DNA from: Lachnospiraceae bacterium UBA1721
GTDB taxonomy: Bacteria > Bacillota > Clostridia > Lachnospirales > Lachnospiraceae
Assembly (NCBI GenBank): GCA_002317155.1
Contig: DCIR01000025.1
Span: 2,165-11,561, forward strand
DNA: 9,397 nucleotides
Direction of reading: 5' to 3'
A program made the position numbers and the translations under genes. Within the stretch, counting starts at the first letter, position 1; the number at the start of each line of letters is the position of its first letter. Positions 1-5,936 of this stretch are shown here, piece by piece. The notes below the pieces were generated by a model. That model made no database searches, was not told where the DNA came from, and worked only from the letters and a program-made list of their open reading frames with translations.

Positions 1-1419
1 AGCGGAATGGCAGTAGGTCTTCCTGATGGACAGATGGGTAACTCAGAGGTAGGACATCTGAATATGGGTGCAGGTCGTATCGTATATCAGGAACTTACCA
101 GAATTACTAAGGAAATTCAGGATGGAACTTTCTTTGAGAATCCTGAGCTTAAGCACGCAATGCAGAACTGCAAGGAGAAGAATTCAGCTCTTCATACATT
201 CGGTCTTCTTTCAGATGGTGGTGTACACAGCCACAATACTCATCTCTATGGACTTCTTGAAATGGCTAAGCGTGAAGGACTTGAGAAGGTATATGTTCAC
301 TGCTTCCTTGATGGAAGAGATACTCCTCCTCAGTCAGCTAAGGGATTTGCAGAAGATCTTGAAGCAGAGATGGCTAAGATTGGTGTAGGTAAGATTGCGT
401 CTGTTTCAGGACGTTACTATGCAATGGACAGAGATAACAACTATGATCGTGTTGAGAAGGCATATGTTGCTATGACTCAGGGCATTGGAAACGAAGCTGT
501 AAGTGGACCTGCAGGTATTCAGGCTTCTTATGATGCAGGTGTAAACGATGAGTTCGTTGTACCTTTCGTTGTTAAGGAGAATGGTGCTCCTGTAGCTACT
601 ATAAATGATGGAGATTCAGTAGTATTCTTCAATTTCCGTCCTGACCGCGCAAGAGAAATTACCAGAGCATTCTGCATGGGTGATGATTTTGATAAGTTTA
701 ACAGAGGACCTAAGAAGGATCTCGTATTTGTATGCTATTCAGAGTATGATGCAACTATTCCCAATCATGAGGTTGCATTCAAGAAGGTTGAAGTTACCAA
801 TACCTTCGGTGAGTGGCTTGCAGCAAACGGCATGAAGCAGGCTAGAATCGCTGAGACCGAGAAGTATGCACACGTAACCTTCTTCTTCAACGGTGGTGTA
901 GAGACTCCCAATGAGGGAGAGGACAGAATCCTTGTAGATTCGCCTAAGTATGTTGCTACATATGATCTTAAGCCTCGTATGAGCGTATATACCGTATGTG
1001 ATAAGCTTGAGGAAGCAATCACCAAGAAGAATGAGAATGGTGAGAGCTACTACGACGTAATTATCTGTAACTTCGCTAACCCTGATATGGTAGGACATAC
1101 CGGTGTAATTGATGCTGCTGTAGAGGCAGTTGAAGCTATTGATAAGTGCGTAGGAGAGGTTGTTAACTTTGTAAATGAAGTTGGCGGCGTTATGTTTATC
1201 TGCGCAGACCACGGTAACTGCGAGCAGATGATTGATTATGAGACAGGTGCTCCTTGGACCGCTCATACCACCAATCCTGTTCCCTTCATCCTTATCGGCG
1301 CAGGCGATGTTAAGCTTCGTGAGAACGGATGCCTTGCAGATATTATCCCTACTCTTATCGAGGTAATGGGATGTGAGCAGCCTGCAGAGATGACCGGTAA
1401 GTCTCTTATTGTTCGCTAA
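1..1419 (+). CDS. gpmI: 2,3-bisphosphoglycerate-independent phosphoglycerate mutase (5'-truncated by window edge)
   Basis: Interconverts 3- and 2-phosphoglycerate in glycolysis and gluconeogenesis. It is a cytosolic, metal-dependent (Mn2+ in Gram-positives) enzyme of the alkaline phosphatase superfamily. The frame is open from base 1, so the ATG at 7 is internal; by alignment with the Geobacillus enzyme about 47 N-terminal residues, including the first metal-binding Asp, lie off the edge. Visible motifs in order are GNSEVGH with the phospho-serine (Ser codon 43-45), DGGVHSH (His codon 226-228), FLDGRD, SGRYYAMDRD, NFRPDRARE, EKYAHVTFFFNGG, NPDMVGHTG, ADHGNCE (metal Asp/His, 1207-1212) and AHTTNPVP. 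These supply the known catalytic and metal ligands of both the phosphatase and transferase domains. The C terminus is complete, ending at TAA 1417-1419. No terminator follows, so readthrough into secG is likely. Codon use is that of a highly expressed gene. The identity is essentially certain. Confidence 0.98.
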   Translation, partial: SGMAVGLPDGQMGNSEVGHLNMGAGRIVYQELTRITKEIQDGTFFENPELKHAMQNCKEKNSALHTFGLLSDGGVHSHNTHLYGLLEMAKREGLEKVYVHCFLDGRDTPPQSAKGFAEDLEAEMAKIGVGKIASVSGRYYAMDRDNNYDRVEKAYVAMTQGIGNEAVSGPAGIQASYDAGVNDEFVVPFVVKENGAPVATINDGDSVVFFNFRPDRAREITRAFCMGDDFDKFNRGPKKDLVFVCYSEYDATIPNHEVAFKKVEVTNTFGEWLAANGMKQARIAETEKYAHVTFFFNGGVETPNEGEDRILVDSPKYVATYDLKPRMSVYTVCDKLEEAITKKNENGESYYDVIICNFANPDMVGHTGVIDAAVEAVEAIDKCVGEVVNFVNEVGGVMFICADHGNCEQMIDYETGAPWTAHTTNPVPFILIGAGDVKLRENGCLADIIPTLIEVMGCEQPAEMTGKSLIVR

Positions 1420-1434
1420 AAGTGACTAAAATAC

Positions 1435-1463
1435 TTGAATTAGTGTGCTTGCTGTGTTATTAT
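1435..1463 (+). promoter_or_regulatory. Sigma-A promoter for secG (extended -10)
   Basis: TTGAAT (1435-1440), a 17-bp spacer, then TATTAT (1458-1463) preceded by TG one base upstream (1455-1456). The spacing is ideal and the extended -10 strengthens the call. Transcription would start near 1470, giving a leader of about 50 nt before secG. secG can therefore be expressed apart from gpmI as well as by readthrough. Confidence 0.65.
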
Positions 1464-1519
1464 GTCAAAGTTAGTGGCTAAAGCCATAGATTTTGATTTG
1501 ATAGTTAAGGAAAAAAGAA

Positions 1520-1762
1520 ATGGAAATCTTAAAGATAGTTCTTACAATATTGTTTGTTATTGATTGCATCGTTCTTACTATAGTTGTTCTTATGCAGGAA
1601 GGTAAATCTGCAGGACTTGGAGCTGTAGCAGGAGCTGCTGAGACATATTGGGGTAAGAATAAGGGACGTTCAATGGAGGGTGCCCTTGTAAAGCTTACAA
1701 AGGTACTTGCAGTAGGATTCATTCTTCTTGCAATTGCACTCAATGTAGGTTACTTGAAGTAA
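1520..1762 (+). CDS. secG: Protein translocase subunit SecG
   Basis: Small membrane subunit of the SecYEG channel, which helps SecA-driven export of unfolded proteins across the cytoplasmic membrane. The 80-residue product is normal for the family. It has two hydrophobic helices (about residues 3-25 and 58-77) joined by a cytosolic loop carrying the signature MQEGKSAGLG, followed by a Gly/Ala-rich stretch and a basic segment (WGKNKGR). The start ATG at 1520 has the Shine-Dalgarno AAGGA (1507-1511) eight bases upstream. It lies 100 bp after gpmI with its own promoter and ends at a strong terminator. In many Firmicutes secG is followed by rnr and smpB; here rnr is missing. An antisense reading frame over the same bases is a shadow. 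Confidence 0.95.
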   Translation: MEILKIVLTILFVIDCIVLTIVVLMQEGKSAGLGAVAGAAETYWGKNKGRSMEGALVKLTKVLAVGFILLAIALNVGYLK

Positions 1763-1783
1763 TCGAGTATTAATTAAATGATT

Positions 1784-1815
1784 AACTCTCCTTCAGAAAT
1801 GAGGGAGAGTTTTTT
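1784..1815 (+). terminator. Rho-independent terminator after secG
   Basis: A 12-bp hairpin, AACTCTCCTTCA (1784-1795) pairing with TGAGGGAGAGTT (1800-1811). It has one G-U pair and is closed by a GAAA tetraloop (1796-1799). Six T's follow or overlap the right arm (1810-1815). It separates the gpmI-secG transcript from smpB. Confidence 0.92.
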
Positions 1816-1830
1816 ATGTAATAGAAATGT

Positions 1831-1847
1831 TGGTTAAAATTTAACCA
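1831..1847 (+). repeat. Perfect palindrome upstream of smpB
   Basis: TGGTTAAA-A-TTTAACCA is an 8-bp perfect inverted repeat around a single central base. It lies about 30 bp upstream of the smpB -10 spacer region and after the secG terminator. Its size and symmetry fit a dimeric repressor site, but no regulator family can be named from the sequence. Confidence 0.6.
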
Positions 1848-1854
1848 CAGGTTT

Positions 1855-1870
1855 AGAGACTATTGTCTCT
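1855..1870 (+). repeat. Inverted repeat over the smpB promoter -35 region
   Basis: AGAGAC (1855-1860), a 4-base spacer TATT, then GTCTCT (1865-1870), a perfect 6-bp inverted repeat. It covers where the -35 box would lie for the -10 at 1879-1884. It could be an operator, or a small hairpin in any readthrough RNA. Confidence 0.5.
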
Positions 1871-1875
1871 TGATG

Positions 1876-1884
1876 TGGTATAAC
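1876..1884 (+). promoter_or_regulatory. Extended -10 promoter for smpB(-ssrA)
   Basis: TGG followed by TATAAC (1879-1884) forms an extended -10 element. No good -35 hexamer is seen at 16-18 bp upstream; that space is taken by the AGAGAC/GTCTCT inverted repeat. Transcription would begin near 1891, giving a leader of about 60 nt to the smpB start at 1951. Confidence 0.5.
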
Positions 1885-1950
1885 TATTTCAGTTAGTTAA
1901 TAGCGTTGTTCATGCGCAAATTAGTATTTCGTATCTGTAAGGTGTATGTC

Positions 1951-2427
1951 ATGGGAGATAAGAAAGAGTCATCAAGACTTATTGCAAATAATAAAAAAGC
2001 TTTTCATGATTATTTCATTGATGAGCAATATGAGTGCGGTATCGTTCTTGTCGGCACTGAGGTTAAGTCTCTCAGGATGGGCAAGTGCAGTATAAAGGAA
2101 TCATGGGTTCGCGTAGATGATAACGGCGAGACATGGATCTACGGAATGAATATTAGTCCTTATGAAAAGGGCAATATTTTCAATAAGGATCCGCTTAGAG
2201 TTCGTAAGCTTTTGCTTCACAAGGGCGAGATAAATAAGCTTATTGGCAAAACAAAGGAAAAGGGTTATACTTTAGTTCCGTTGGATGTTTATTTCAGTCA
2301 TGGCAAGGTTAAGGTAAAAATTGGTCTTGCTCGTGGTAAGAAGCTTTATGATAAGCGCGATGATATCGCAAAGAAGGATCAGAAGCGAGAGGCTGAAAGA
2401 GACTTTAAGGTTAAGCTTAAGGTTTAA
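1951..2427 (+). CDS. smpB: SsrA-binding protein SmpB
   Basis: RNA-binding partner of tmRNA. It binds the tRNA-like domain of SsrA, delivers it to stalled ribosomes, and its C-terminal tail occupies the empty mRNA channel. The 158-residue product is of usual length. Conserved blocks are NKKAFHDYFI (14-23), GTEVKSLR (35-42), the G-N-F...RVRKLLLHKGEI stretch (74-94) and KLYDKR (131-136), followed by the Lys/Arg-rich tail KKDQKREAER. The ATG at 1951 was chosen because AAGGTG (1939-1944) lies six bases upstream and the protein then begins like other SmpBs. A TTG at 1906 and an ATG at 1912 are in frame, but they add non-conserved residues and lack a ribosome site. ssrA begins only 19 bases after the stop, so protein and RNA partner are adjacent. 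Confidence 0.97.
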   Translation: MGDKKESSRLIANNKKAFHDYFIDEQYECGIVLVGTEVKSLRMGKCSIKESWVRVDDNGETWIYGMNISPYEKGNIFNKDPLRVRKLLLHKGEINKLIGKTKEKGYTLVPLDVYFSHGKVKVKIGLARGKKLYDKRDDIAKKDQKREAERDFKVKLKV

Positions 2428-2433
2428 CCGATA

Positions 2434-2439
2434 TACAAT
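2434..2439 (+). promoter_or_regulatory. Possible -10 box for ssrA
   Basis: TACAAT ends seven bases before the first G of mature tmRNA (2447), the right distance for initiation at or near the mature 5' end. The matching -35 position (2411-2416, TTAAGC) is poor and lies inside smpB. Co-transcription with smpB and RNase P processing is the alternative. Confidence 0.3.
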
Positions 2440-2446
2440 TTAATAA

Positions 2447-2815
2447 GGGGTAGTAAAGGTTTCGACAGGGGCTTTGCAGCTGGAGAAGCTATCCGGTGCG
2501 ATCCGTTAATCGCAAACTTAAATATAAACGCTGAAAATAATCAGTACGCACTTGCAGCGTAAGCTGTAGGTGACGCCGCTTATGCGGCTCGTCTGTCCCG
2601 ATGCACTCACACGTTGGGGTACAGGCGTCAAAGATGTGAGAAACGACTTGCAGTAAGCTTTGCCTGCATGGGCGTATCATGAAGCTACCTGATAGGTTGG
2701 TTTGTCCGTGGACCGCCTTGATGGGAACGTGACTTAGAATCAAAAACCACTGACTATGATAGTAGAAGGACAGGGAATGGGTCTTTGGACACGGGTTCGA
2801 CTCCCGTCTACTCCA
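2447..2815 (+). ncRNA. ssrA: Transfer-messenger RNA (tmRNA)
   Basis: One-piece tmRNA of about 369 nt that rescues stalled ribosomes and tags the nascent chain. The acceptor stem pairs GGGGTAG (2447-2453) with CTACTCC (2808-2814). It includes the G3-U wobble that marks alanine tRNAs, and A (2815) is the discriminator base. The T arm is ACGGG/CCCGT (2791-2795, 2803-2807) around a 7-base TTCGACT loop, and the 5' GGTTTCGAC block is typical. The tag frame starts at resume codon GCA (2512) and stops at TAA (2560-2562), giving ANLNINAENNQYALAA, preceded in the finished tag by the charged alanine. The C-terminal YALAA suits ClpXP-type degradation. The bases from 2562 to about 2760 should fold into the usual pseudoknots. 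CCA is not encoded (CTC follows the discriminator), so it must be added enzymatically. Confidence 0.97.
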
Positions 2816-2862
2816 CTCAATGAGATTGAGACGAACTCAAAGATTAGTCTTGGGTAATCTCA
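2816..2862 (+). other. Competing hairpins just 3' of tmRNA
   Basis: CTCAAT-GAG-ATTGAG (2816-2830) forms a 6-bp hairpin abutting the tmRNA end. TGAGATT (2821-2827) can instead pair with AATCTCA (2856-2862), with AGAC/GTCT (2829-2832/2847-2850) stacked inside. The two folds share bases and are mutually exclusive. A role in 3' trailer processing is a guess. Confidence 0.45.
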
Positions 2863-2872
2863 GTTCTTATCT

Positions 2873-2918
2873 AGTGACCGCCAGAATGCTCAATGTGTTA
2901 GTGGCGGTTATTTTATTT
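2873..2918 (+). terminator. Rho-independent terminator after ssrA
   Basis: ACCGCCA (2877-2883) pairs with TGGCGGT (2902-2908). The stem is extendable outward by G-U and A-T pairs, with an 18-base loop. The downstream tract TTATTTTATTT is T-rich. It ends the smpB-ssrA unit before the next promoter at 2945. Confidence 0.75.
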
Positions 2919-2944
2919 CTAAAATATGCCGATAATATACTAAA

Positions 2945-2973
2945 GTGACTTTATTTTTAGGCTTTGATATAAT
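2945..2973 (+). promoter_or_regulatory. Sigma-A promoter for the 203-residue membrane protein gene
   Basis: GTGACT (2945-2950), a 17-bp spacer, and a consensus TATAAT (2968-2973) with TG one base upstream (2965-2966). Transcription would start near 2980, about 53 bases before the chosen start codon. Confidence 0.7.
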
Positions 2974-3032
2974 ATTTGTAACTGAATGTTTGAATTACAT
3001 GTTGAATGTATAAATTTTGAATGAGGACAATT

Positions 3033-3644
3033 ATGGCTTCAGAGAATAGTAAGATTATTGTAGAAGGCTATGAGTTTAATAATGCCAATGATGCTGTTTT
3101 GGCAGAAGAAGAGCGTAAAAAGGTTGAATACCTCAGAGCACATCTGGACACAAGTAATCCGGATAAGATTTTACATGTCTTGGAAAGAGCAATAGCCGAA
3201 AAAATATTCAAGACTCCTATTGGTATGGATTTTCTGCGTGAAATTCAAATGTTTTTACTTAATCAATGCGATTATACAGAGCAGGAGGTTCCTTCTATAC
3301 CTGCGAGCGTGCAGTACAATCGTTCATTGAGGGAAAACACTACTCAAACACGAGCTAAAATCGCAAAGGAGACAAAGCCAAAGGAAAAAGTATCTCCTTT
3401 GTATATATCTGTGGTTTTGAATATATTGCTGGTGGCAGCCGTGGTTGCAATGTTCGTTATTACTCTTAAGTCTGATAATCCTAATATTCTTAACTATGAA
3501 GATGCAATAAATAATAAATATTCATATTGGTCAGAACAGCTTACAGAACAGGAGAGTTCGCTTAGGGAGAAGGAAAAGGAACTTAAGCTTCTTGAGCAGG
3601 AACTAAAAGAGCGTGAAGCGGAAATTTCTGCAGGAAATGATTAG
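3033..3644 (+). CDS. Conserved hypothetical single-pass membrane protein with C-terminal coiled coil
   Basis: Function not recognised. From the ATG at 3033 the product is 203 residues. An N-terminal charged, helical cytosolic region (about 1-80; contains EEERKKVEYLRAHLDTSNP and IFKTPIGMDFLREIQMFLL) leads to a polar linker rich in Thr/Lys. One transmembrane helix follows (about 121-145, starting SPLYISVVLNILLVAAVV), then a Glu/Lys/Leu-rich coiled coil (about 165-200) ending in AGND. The lysine-rich segment before the helix suggests N-inside topology, with the coiled coil outside. ATG 3033 is preferred because GAGGA (3023-3027) precedes it by five bases; an in-frame ATG at 3021 has no ribosome site. 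The N-terminal part looks like a small domain common in Lachnospiraceae hypotheticals, recalled rather than checked. It has its own promoter and lies 87 bp before the response regulator, with no clear terminator between, so partial co-transcription is possible. Confidence 0.85.
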   Translation: MASENSKIIVEGYEFNNANDAVLAEEERKKVEYLRAHLDTSNPDKILHVLERAIAEKIFKTPIGMDFLREIQMFLLNQCDYTEQEVPSIPASVQYNRSLRENTTQTRAKIAKETKPKEKVSPLYISVVLNILLVAAVVAMFVITLKSDNPNILNYEDAINNKYSYWSEQLTEQESSLREKEKELKLLEQELKEREAEISAGND

Positions 3645-3673
3645 TTGGGTAAAAAATAAATGAAATCTGATGT

Positions 3674-3712
3674 TTTCACATTTTTTTCATAACTTGTTGT
3701 TATACTTTCACG
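3674..3712 (+). promoter_or_regulatory. Direct-repeat operator, likely site for the adjacent response regulator
   Basis: TTTCACA (3674-3680) and TTTCATA (3685-3691) are 7-bp direct repeats separated by four bases, an 11-bp period. A third copy, TTTCACG (3706-3712), lies 21 bp further on, two helical turns. Two 7-bp repeats with a 4-bp gap is the known PhoB/OmpR-class binding arrangement. They cover the place of the missing -35 box of the promoter for the regulator gene, as expected for activator-dependent autoregulation. The binding protein is inferred from position only. Confidence 0.5.
3698..3706 (+). promoter_or_regulatory. Extended -10 promoter of the two-component operon
   Basis: TGT followed by TATACT (3701-3706) is an extended -10 element. 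The -35 position 17 bp upstream (3678-3683, ACATTT) is a poor match and is overlapped by the TTTCA direct repeats. Initiation would fall near 3713, only about 19 bases before the start codon, so the leader is very short. Confidence 0.6.
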
Positions 3713-3731
3713 TATAAAGGTGGGAAATATG

Positions 3732-4412
3732 ATGGATAAACTTAAGATTCTTGTAGTAGATGATGAAGTTAGAATGAGAAAAATAGTAAGAGACTTCCTG
3801 GTAAAGAGTAATTATGAGGTTGTTGAAGCATCTAATGGACAGGAAGCTCTCGATATATTTTTTGAGGATAAAAGCATATCACTTGTAGTACTGGATGTAA
3901 TGATGCCTGTATTGGATGGCTGGGAGACTATTAAGGAAATCAGGAAATATTCAAAGGTACCTGTGATAATGCTTACGGCCAGGTCTGATGAGCATGATGA
4001 ACTCATGGGATTTGAACTGGGAGTAGATGAATATATTACCAAGCCGTTCAGCCCCAAAATACTCGTAGCAAGAGTAGACGCTGTGCTTAGAAGAACGGTT
4101 TCCAAGGGACAGGAAGAACAGGTAATATGCGGCAGTATCAGAATTGATAAATCAGCGCATCAGGTATATGTAAATGACGCACCGATTGAACTTAGCTTTA
4201 AGGAGTTTGAGCTTCTTGAATATTTTGTAGAGAACAAGGGAATTGCTTTGTCCAGAGAAAAAATACTCAACAATGTATGGGATTATGATTATTTTGGAGA
4301 GGCAAGAACTATAGATACTCATGTTAAAAAGCTTCGAAGCAAATTGGGAACAGAAGCCGGAGATATGATTAAGACCATCTGGGGAATGGGCTATAAACTG
4401 GAAGAAAACTAA
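3732..4412 (+). CDS. OmpR/PhoB-family response regulator
   Basis: DNA-binding transcription factor activated by phosphotransfer from the kinase encoded next. The receiver domain (about 1-115) shows the acidic pair D10-D11 (LVVDDE), phospho-acceptor D55 (VVLDVMMP), switch T82 (IMLTAR), Y101 and invariant K104 (TKPF). The C-terminal winged-helix domain (about 130-226) has the family pattern LSFKEFELLEYFVENKG, then REKILNNVWDYDYFGEARTI, with recognition helix TIDTHVKKLRSKLG and the wing IKTIWGMGYKLEE. Of three in-frame starts, GTG 3720 is part of the Shine-Dalgarno AAAGGTGGG, ATG 3729 is close to it, and ATG 3732 has the best spacing (eight bases after AGGTGG) and yields a normal 226-residue protein. 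The kinase gene starts three bases after the stop. No key residue is missing. The target genes are unknown; autoregulation is suggested by the promoter repeats. Confidence 0.93.
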   Translation: MDKLKILVVDDEVRMRKIVRDFLVKSNYEVVEASNGQEALDIFFEDKSISLVVLDVMMPVLDGWETIKEIRKYSKVPVIMLTARSDEHDELMGFELGVDEYITKPFSPKILVARVDAVLRRTVSKGQEEQVICGSIRIDKSAHQVYVNDAPIELSFKEFELLEYFVENKGIALSREKILNNVWDYDYFGEARTIDTHVKKLRSKLGTEAGDMIKTIWGMGYKLEEN

Positions 4413-4415
4413 TAT

Positions 4416-5936
4416 ATGCGATCAAAGAAAAAGAGCGAAAAAAAGAATAAGTTCTCGATAAGAATTCAATTTTCTTTGATTTTCATTGCCTGCATGGCAG
4501 GTATTCTTGCACTTTGTATTTTTACCGATACCGTCTTGCTTGAGAAGTTCTACCAAAATAAGAAGCTTCGCACTATCAAAGAAGCGCATATGATGGTTAA
4601 CGAGCTTGTTGATAACAGCGATTATGATGCGGATGATTTGATAAAAAAACTGGATGATATTTCAGTCACAAGTAATGTTTCGATTATTATAGTCGATTCG
4701 GGATCGGAAACGCTTTATGTTTCTATGAACTGCGAAAGAGACATGGAGTATGTACTTCTCGGTTATATTTTTGGCAGAGAGGGAGAAATTAAAAGCGTAG
4801 ACTATATAGAAAAAACGGACGACTATACGATCCGGAAGGTATCTGAGTATGATACTGACTATATAGAAATGGTTGGCAGATATAGTGAAGGTGTATCCTT
4901 CCTTATGAGAATTCCGGTATCTAATATTAAGGAGGCGGCTTCGGTTGCGAATCGTTTCTTTATCTACGTATGCGGTCTCGGTGCATTGATAGGTGCTATT
5001 ATTATTTATTTTGTATCCAAGAGACTTACGAAGCCTATCGAGGAATTGAATTATGTTTCCGAGAGAATGGTTAATTTGGATTTTGATGCAAGATATACAG
5101 GACATCATCACAATGAAATAGAGGTCCTGGGTGTCAATATGAATAAGCTGTCAGAGTCTTTGGAAAAATCCATTTCAGAGCTTAAAGCGGCTAATATTGA
5201 GCTTCAAAAGGATATTAGGAAAAAAGAAGAACTCGATAAACTTAGGCAGGAATTTATTGCCAACGTATCGCATGAATTGAAGACCCCTTTGGCGATAATT
5301 CAAGGATATGCTGAAGGCCTTAAAGATGGAATAAGTGATGACCCCGAGAGTATGCAGTATTACTGCGAGGTTATAATAGATGAAGCCAATAAAATGAATT
5401 CGATGGTTAAACAGTTTTTGATGCTTAACCAGATTGAATACGGTGAAGATAAGACCGTGATGGAGAGGTTCGATGCTTCCGCTATGATTAGTGGATTTGT
5501 TGAATCAGCTTCTATGTTGGCAAAGCACGAAAATATAGAAGTCAGATTTGAAAGTAATGATGAAATGAATGCATGGGGAGATGAGTATAAGGCAGAAGAA
5601 GTGCTGACCAATTACTTCTCAAATGCGGTTCATTATTGTCAGGAAGATTCAGATGGCAATAAATACATAAAAATAGATATAGAAAGAATGAACGGACGTA
5701 TCCGGATTAGTGTTTTTAATACCGGAAGCAATATACCTGAAGATTCTGTTGAAAGAATTTGGGATAAGTTCTATAAGGTTGATAAAGCTAGAACAAGAGA
5801 GTATGGTGGTAGTGGAGTCGGCCTATCAATTGTAAAAGCGATTCAGGAAAATATGGGGATGGGTTACGGACTGGAAAACAAAACAAACGGTGTCGTTTTC
5901 TGGTACGAATTAGAGGAAAACAAGTATGAAAATTAA
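4416..5936 (+). CDS. Transmembrane sensor histidine kinase (HAMP-HisKA-HATPase)
   Basis: Membrane kinase expected to sense an envelope signal and phosphorylate the regulator encoded upstream. The 506 residues comprise a basic N terminus, TM1 (about 17-41), an extracytoplasmic sensor region (about 42-180) without a recognisable fold, TM2 (about 181-201), HAMP (about 202-254) and a helical linker. HisKA follows with phospho-acceptor H286 in NVSHELKTPLAIIQGYAEG. The ATPase domain has the N box (NYFSNAVHY, N399/N403), a G1 box VFNTGSNIP in which Asn435 stands where Asp is usual, the F box IWDKFYKVDKARTREYGG and the G2 box GGSGVGLSIVKAI. The NTG variant is, from memory, common in clostridial kinases of this group. 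The start lacks a strong ribosome site and lies three bases after the regulator stop, so translation is probably coupled. The last 11 bases overlap the next gene. The signal is unknown. Confidence 0.93.
   Translation: MRSKKKSEKKNKFSIRIQFSLIFIACMAGILALCIFTDTVLLEKFYQNKKLRTIKEAHMMVNELVDNSDYDADDLIKKLDDISVTSNVSIIIVDSGSETLYVSMNCERDMEYVLLGYIFGREGEIKSVDYIEKTDDYTIRKVSEYDTDYIEMVGRYSEGVSFLMRIPVSNIKEAASVANRFFIYVCGLGALIGAIIIYFVSKRLTKPIEELNYVSERMVNLDFDARYTGHHHNEIEVLGVNMNKLSESLEKSISELKAANIELQKDIRKKEELDKLRQEFIANVSHELKTPLAIIQGYAEGLKDGISDDPESMQYYCEVIIDEANKMNSMVKQFLMLNQIEYGEDKTVMERFDASAMISGFVESASMLAKHENIEVRFESNDEMNAWGDEYKAEEVLTNYFSNAVHYCQEDSDGNKYIKIDIERMNGRIRISVFNTGSNIPEDSVERIWDKFYKVDKARTREYGGSGVGLSIVKAIQENMGMGYGLENKTNGVVFWYELEENKYEN

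Noticed and set aside
68..388. 106-residue + strand frame inside gpmI
   Set aside because: Alternative frame of a confidently identified gene, without a ribosome site.
739..1266. 175-residue antisense open frame in gpmI
   Set aside because: It lies wholly inside a well-conserved gene, with no ribosome site and no protein-like pattern; it is a shadow of the codon use.
1906..1950. Upstream TTG/ATG starts extending SmpB by 15 residues
   Set aside because: The extension is not SmpB-like. AAGGTG is correctly spaced only for the ATG at 1951.
2489..2743. 84-residue antisense frame
   Set aside because: It overlaps the tmRNA almost entirely; RNA structure explains the sequence.
3021..3032. Earlier ATG for the 203-residue membrane protein
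   Set aside because: No ribosome site upstream. The GAGGA sequence lies just after it and serves the ATG at 3033.
3661..3687. Possible terminator between the membrane protein and regulator genes
   Set aside because: The stem is only 5 bp of A/T pairs (TGAAA/TTTCA) before a T-run, too weak to call. The same bases are better explained by the TTTCA direct repeats.
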